In this document: positions 58,072 through 64,000 of the stretch, one piece after another
Numbering within the stretch: the stretch's first letter is position 1
How the letters are laid out: each line of letters opens with the position of its first letter
Assembly: GCF_003711515.1 (NCBI RefSeq)
Contig: NW_021167089.1
Span: 131,296-195,295 of the forward strand
Direction of reading: 5' to 3'
Length of the DNA: 64,000 nt
Origin: Sodiomyces alkalinus F11
Taxonomy: Eukaryota; Ascomycota; Sordariomycetes; Glomerellales; Plectosphaerellaceae
Position numbers and translations under genes: made by a program
Notes under the pieces: model-generated
What the model was told of the DNA's origin: nothing
Database searches by the model: none
What the model saw: the letters and a program-made list of their open reading frames with translations, nothing else

Positions 58072-61000
58072 CACTTCGGGTGGGCTATCAACGAATTCCC
58101 AGTTCGGCCACCGAAATGTATGGAAGAAGGAGGAAAGCCAGACTATCAGCACCAGCTGCACAGTCGAAGGGTAGAAATCAGGGCGTTAAATTTGTTTCTC
58201 ATTCATTCCGAATCGTGGTGCCTCGACGGAGGGAGAGGGGAGAGGCTACCAACTATGTACTCGCTCCGTCTTCCCATGCCCCAGAGATAATGCGTTATAA
58301 TAACCAATTACTACTTGTCAAAAGTGAAGAAGAATAACCAGGTAACCAAGGGGAAAGAAGCGGCTCTCCGGTAAGAGCCACGTTCGTACTGGAGCCCCTG
58401 GGCCGATGAGGGTTCAAGAAACGATATCGGAGTTGCGACATTGGACACTGATAAGAACAATGCAGCACCAAACGCACTCGCGCGTGTGTGGTCATGGTTC
58501 TGAAGCGATCTACGTAAGGGACAAAGGAAAAGAAGGCCCTTATGAGGCCCTGAAAACCACGCGACAGTTGACCATTATTAACTCGAACGAGTAATAACTC
58601 GGCAATAGACGCAGCATTAAACTTGCTTTTAACATGAGGGTTTGCATAGGTAATATCGAAGTGCGGTGCTGATAAGATAAGGGACTTGACGATGATAGGG
58701 GAGAAGACGGAGAGAGAGAACTGGGTCGAATGGACCGACCCAGGGGACTCGCCGGGCTTCCCCGAACCCGGATTCCGTGAGGCTATGAGACGCTATTCCC
58801 AATCGAGTAACCAGTCGACATCTGTTGCAGGACACGACGATAACGGATATAACGCTGGAAGGCGAAGACGGACTTCCCCAGCAGGAGGGGAAAAAATTGA
58901 AAACGAAAACGAAAACAATGGAGATAAAGAGAAAAATGAGAAACCAGCTAGAAGCTCTAGACGCTTATTCAAGCGCTTGGTTAACAGGCTTTCGGTAATC
59001 CGCATATCGCTCCCACAAGGTGCGTTGTACGTGTAAGCCAAGTAAAGCCTAAGGTACCTTATGTAATTACTTTGTACATTGTATTATTTACCTGCAACCT
59101 CCGACCTTCGGACTCCTCTCTCTTACTCTCGGGTGTTGGCTCTCGGTACGTATCTCACTTTCGTTTTCGGTGAAAACAAGCCTCGACCGTACACCGAACC
59201 GAATATCCGGCTTCATCCGGGCCCCTCTAATCGCCCCGCTTTGGGAAGTCGTCAACCGTTTCCCTGCATTACCACGTGATGTCCCCACAGAACAAGAGAT
59301 AGATGCCCCCAGCGAAGAAGCGCCGTTGACAAGGCATGCCCTGCCTCCAGGAAGAAGTGACATGATTGGACACGCCCTTTTTGCCCCTGCAGCGGAGCTA
59401 GCTCCGTCGTTGTATCCCGTAATTTTCATGTCGTAAAGGAGGGGGTTTTCGGGCCCCAGATGAGGGTTGGGGGTGAGGGGGGTTTCTTCGGGTTCCAGAG
59501 GGGGTCCGACCAGGCTTTTGCTCCACCCAATGTTACGCGTTATTCGCCTTATTCTTGCACCCCTTCAGCGTTGTTAGTGGGGGAGGGGGGGTGCGTCGTT
59601 AGAAAGGCGACAGACACCCTTGCTGTCCCTAAAGGTATGTACAACGTATACGTCAGAGGCTTGACGCTAAGGGAGGTGTTAGGTATTGCTTTTTGGTTTT
59701 CCTCCCACCCCCCTCCCACTTCCCGACTTGCAAGTTGAGTCGACGACTTCGAACGGCTAGAAAAAGCGAATGAGAGGCCGCGCCTTGCGAATTACACATA
59801 CAGAGAAGAAGCTACTTTGCCGCCGAAGAGGGCGAAACTTCCAATCGTCCCAACAACAACTAGAATAAAACAAAAAAGGGTCATGATGTAGGATGACCGA
59901 TGACGGTCCTCCAGCTAGGACCCTCCAGATCGGATTCCCATCCGACATCGAGGAGAGACCTGCCAGGTCAGTGAGACGGCAAGGGAAATAAACTTTCATA
60001 TTCAGCAGCATCATTTCGACATCCCAGCTTCCCAGCGACACCTGACACCCTCCTTGCATCCCCATTCCGCCGTAGTTTTTCGCCAATCTGGCTACTAGCC
60101 GTCACCACCTGAAAATACCATGCGGTTGTCGTCATCGTCGTGACTTTTTTCCATGGCGATTTACTCTCTTCGCTCTTCTCTCCATCGTTGGTTGCCACAG
60201 TCACGCGAATTCATTTTCTCGACCGTCGAGGCCGTCTCTTCACATCGCCCCTTGTCTCTTTCCGTGATTCTCGCGTCGCGTCATCACCGAGGAAAAGGAA
60301 GAAGAAAAGAAAAAAATTGAAATGAATTTTTTTTTTATCAGATGCATTTCCTCATTGGATCGGGAGCCCTGGTCTGGCCTATTCTCTCTCTGATCACGGG
60401 GGGTGACGATAAGGTTTTCAGATCGCATCTGCGACGATCGGGCAGTTGAATCGTCATGTACCTGTCAATGCCGTCATCCCCACCTTTAGGACCCCTAACG
60501 GCTGAAAACCATGCGAGGAACGATGAAACGAAGAACGCGGGGAAGAAATGATGGCTCGCACGTGGCGCTCCTCTAGTCCGTGCTTGAACTCAGTTTGCAG
60601 TCTTCCGAACAGCAGTCATTTCGTCCCGCTTTAATTCCTCCTCCCCCCCGAACAAAATCCGTCGTCACCTGTCGACTCTCGTACGGGTGTGGCGCAGCAA
60701 TAATTAGCGAGAGAGACACACTGGAAGCTTCGAAAAACGTTCTAGGAAGAATTAACTACTGGTTACCCCTTGCCTTCACTGTATTAGCCCTGTGGTAGTC
60801 GCCTAGAAGAAGACGACGGAAACAATCCGAGCCCCTGGCCGGCCCACGCAATCATGCACCGTTAGGAGACAACATCGGGAGATCATCACGGCATGCCAAT
60901 CAATATCAACACTTCATACTGGCCATCTCGTCGATTGGTCAGCTGACAATCCATTGTTACTTCGGGCGCCGATATCTTTGTTGCTCCCTCCACCTTCCCG

Positions 61001-61847
61001 AGACATCTCCGGTGGACCAGGTCCGGTCCCTTTTCATCTCTTTCGTCTACCTAATGGTATAACTCCTCCTCTGATCTTTGGGCCTGTACCCCACGTGTTG
61101 CGCGACTCACTTCTGCCGCCCCTTGAGTGGGCTTTGCCCTTTAGTGCGAGCCTTTTGGTGGGCCAGACTCCGTTAGGACAGCTTGAAGACAAGAAGGGGA
61201 TATCACCACTAGCGAGAAACATGAACAGAAATCAGCTCAACGTGGCGTGGCATACATAACGAGGACGAAGCATATCGATGAGATGATGAGCTTGACTTCT
61301 TACTTGAGGCTGCTGCGGAACACCAACATGTCGAGACGTCTTCTTTGGTTCATAATGGTGTCTGGTGATTACCTTATTGTTGAACTATGTAGCACTCAAA
61401 AATGTACCACAATCCTCTACCTTACTGGACATAGGTACTTTTTGATGTTATATAAGGTAGTTCAACAATTATCAACTGACCTGACCCTCTTGTTCCTGGA
61501 GTTCCAGCTCCTGTGTGTACTTCGTAGACAATGGGGACCCCCATCTTTCGATAATGTGACCACCGGCATTTGAGATAACCGGCCCTGTCGATCATGTCGA
61601 TCCGGCAGTTGGTCATTCTCCGGCCCGATTCACAACGCCATTGTGGCCGCTTCCTCGCCGCGTCCGGTATGGCGCGGCGGTATCCACTAGCGAACACGAC
61701 CACCACCCCCCTCCACAGGACCCGCCTGCGAGGGAACGTCTCATATGCAGGCCTGCTGCATTGATTCAGTTCCATGCCGACACTACGAAACCCCCCTCCC
61801 CCCCTTTCGTGTTGGTGGCGCCTCCCCACGCTTATCGACGGTGGCGG
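58072..61847. other. 3.8-kb spacer, no confident gene
   Basis: Upstream region of the MATE gene plus the 3' flank of the DUF3468 regulator. An open frame from ATG 58692 to 59036 (114 codons, Arg/Asn/Glu-rich, MIGEKTERENWVEW) was noted but has no recognisable domain. 59880-60340 has AT-rich patches and a T9 run. Nothing else seen. Confidence 0.35.
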
Positions 61848-64000
61848 TCATCGTTGTCCGCCTTCAACGAGAGACGATGTACCGCCACCACCGTCCGAGG
61901 CTAGCCCCCCCCCCCGGCTCAACCATCCCTGGACGCGCAACCCCGCACCCGCTGCCTCCGTCAAAAGCTGCCAGTTCTCCAGCCCCAAATTCAGAACGGA
62001 CATCACTAGCATGCTCTTGACAAGCCGCGCCTGAGCCGACCCCGGACAGGCGGGCGCCATGGCCAGCATGACCCAGTGGAACACCCCCGCCACCGCTTTC
62101 CAGGTCGCGAGGGGCACACGCCGCGTCGCATTCCACATGCCCAGGAACTCGGACGCTGTACATGCCTGGCTGATGGGAGTTTGCGTCATGATGGCACGAC
62201 TGTAGGCCAGCGCGGCCAACCGGACTGTCCGGTAGAGGTAGTCCGGTCGCTCCGTGGGTTCCGAAGACGCCCGCGCGTCGAGGCCGAGGGTGGGGTCGAG
62301 AGACCCTTCGTAGGAGTATACCACATTGCCCAGATGTGAAGAAGCTCGTCCTCCTGTGGGGTAAACCGCGGCATCCCCTCGGGTGGTCGGGATGGGGGTC
62401 AAACTCCTTCCCGTGGCGCCACTGGCCCCGGCCCCCTTATCCGCCACGCCTAGCGGGCTTCTTCCGCGGCGCATTGCATTCGAGCCCCGCAGCGAGGTTT
62501 CTTCCTCCGAAGGTGACGGTCTCCTTGAGGATGGATGTGGGCTTCCGGTGATGGGGTTCAGATGTAGGAGACGGTTATGCATCCATTCGGAAGTTGTCTT
62601 GACCTTGCGTAACTGCTGCGGTGTCGGGTGTTCGGGGAGCCAGAGCACAGCATTAAATAAGAAACGCATATCGTCTAAGATCCTCGCCGTCGCCGGATGG
62701 AGACCGAGCAGGTGGCTAGATTCGGAAAACGAAGGTAGGTATCCCACCAAGGGCGAGTTGTGCGAGGTTTTCAGTGGGTTGTTGTCCGGGTTCTCGAATG
62801 CAAATTCAGGCCCGTCTTGGAGAAAGGGGATGGTTTCGTGGGCTACAGAAATAGACACATCGTGACTGCATAACTCCCGCCACTCATTAGCCTTGTGTGT
62901 CGTGTAGGTTTAGTTTCTTTTTGCGGGACAGAACGCAGGGGCTCGTATCGAAGGAGGGGGTTGCAGCTCACGCTATAGCGTTCTTCGCCAGAAAACCGTC
63001 CATACCCAGGTGAGCGAACCCGCCCCTGAGGCGTATCATCTCGCGAAGACCCCGAAGATGTGCCCGGACATCTCGCATCTCTCCCCAGTACCACTCATTC
63101 GAAATGAGTTGGATCACTCCAGCGATGGAAGACTCGCTGGCTTGGCCCGAATCCGAGTGGAGGTGCTGGTTGAGTATGTGAATGGCCCGACCTCTGTGAG
63201 CAATAACGAGGGTCCTAGGAATGCTTCCGGCTTCGCCAAGATAACAAGCAGTGGTATATAGAAGAATTTGCAAAAGCAAGGAGTTTTGGGTTATGTGTGA
63301 ATCGTTGCGTCTGGTCACATGCACTCTGGTGCGTAGTTGCTTGACATCCCGGTCGTTGTTGACCGAACTCTCCAAATAATCGAAGAGGCCCAAGTCGATT
63401 CGGAGGAGATCAGCAATGCTGAGAATAGGGAAAGGCGCCTGGAAGCACCCCGGAAGGCTTCCAGGGGGATGGGTCGCCCCGACTGCTGTCGTCCAATGTA
63501 GTTGTTGCGGTTCCTCAACCAACCTTGCGACTGGCCAGGGGATGCCCGCAGTCGACAATGTACTCCAGGCCATGAAAGCATTGATGTAGTCGGAATCCAA
63601 AATAGAGTTGCCGTATCCGCGAAACTTCTCAGGGATGGCGTAGTGTCGCATGAGGAGGCGCAGAGCTTCAGATAGGGCGTCACCGGAGGTCTTCAAGTCA
63701 GGTTCGTACGGCCAAGGCGTGCTCCCCGGCGAGAGGGCATCGTCTTCCCGATTACTCGCCCAAGCCGAGCTCCACAGGGGGTGTAATGCGTTGGGGCATG
63801 CGCATGTGGTTGTGGTTGTGGTTGTGGTTGTGGTGACCATGCCAGATGATGTCCCTGGTTTCCCCCTTTCCACCAAGGTCCATGGCTGGGGTGAGATCTC
63901 CGGCAGAGCAGCAGAACTACCGCGATTACCGCGAAAAGCAGAGCCGGGGGACCTTCTTCGCTTCAGTTGCCCGGTGAGACGAGGTAAGGGCGAGGGTGAA
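61848..64000 (-). CDS. fungal-specific transcription factor (DUF3468), 5' end outside window
   Basis: Zn2Cys6-class regulator, partial. Exons 62972-64000 (open to the window edge) and 61848-62842 are joined in phase (AIA|HETIPF) across a 129-nt intron. The Zn cluster would lie beyond the right edge. The visible start of the fragment is basic (TGQLKRRRSPGSAF), followed by a Thr10 run. The fungal TF domain shows ALRLLMRHYAIPEKFRGYGN, NSLLLQILLYTTACYLGEAG, GLREMIRLRGGFAHLGMDGF and DDMRFLFNAVLWLPEHP. The C-terminal half has YLYRTVRLAALAYSRAI and LATWKAVAGVFHWVMLAMAP. It ends in a Gly/Ser-rich tail. Regulated genes cannot be inferred. ATGs inside the fragment (63838, 62858) are not likely starts. 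Confidence 0.82.

Overview
The window is nuclear DNA of a filamentous ascomycete (Pezizomycotina, most likely a Sordariomycete). The evidence is short spliceosomal introns (about 45-200 nt, GTRNGT donors, CTRAC/CTGAC branch sites), GC-rich coding sequence, CreB/CR-1/DUF3425/DUF3468 family proteins found in filamentous fungi, and gene-poor spacers. No organelle, bacterial, phage or CRISPR sequence was seen. All exon structures were built by hand from splice signals, phase and remembered family patterns; no database search was run.

Layout. 0-2.4 kb: a GH13 maltase on the minus strand, with a GC-AG intron and a premature stop. 5.6-12.8 kb: the Ras-responsive adenylate cyclase (cr-1 type), convergent with ALG12 (13.7-15.7 kb). 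ALG12 shares a 518-bp divergent promoter with YOS1 (16.2-16.8 kb), which converges on the deubiquitinase CreB (17.7-20.4 kb). 24-26 kb: vacuolar Ca2+/H+ exchanger, convergent with a mitochondrial phosphate carrier (26.3-27.7 kb). 28.8-29.4 kb: a CBS-domain protein. 32.4-33.4 kb: the seven-knuckle protein GIS2. 34.9-35.9 kb: kinetochore FTA4. 37.7-39.2 kb: a DUF2306 membrane protein, convergent with a cytosolic GH3 beta-glucosidase (40.2-42.9 kb). 43.8-45.05 kb: a tRNA cluster with two identical inverted tRNA-Asn genes around an AT-rich island, a tRNA-Met and a degenerate tRNA-Asp-like element. 45-48.5 kb: repeats and no gene. 48.5-50.5 kb: a bZIP/DUF3425 regulator. 53.4-54.9 kb: an RluA-type pseudouridine synthase, divergent from a hotdog thioesterase (55.5-56.2 kb) that converges on a MATE transporter (56.3-58.1 kb). 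61.8 kb to the right edge: a fungal-specific (DUF3468) transcription factor cut by the window end.

The genes are mostly housekeeping and are arranged as independent convergent or divergent pairs. There is no biosynthetic cluster. Carbon and nutrient sensing recurs (adenylate cyclase, CreB, maltase, beta-glucosidase), but nothing in the sequence shows co-regulation. The most unusual structures are the PKA-like site cluster inside the cyclase LRR region, the creB microexon that splits the catalytic Cys codon, the tRNA cluster, a 217-nt pure purine tract against the bZIP stop codon, and a 9-mer (TACTCCGTA) that recurs only between genes.
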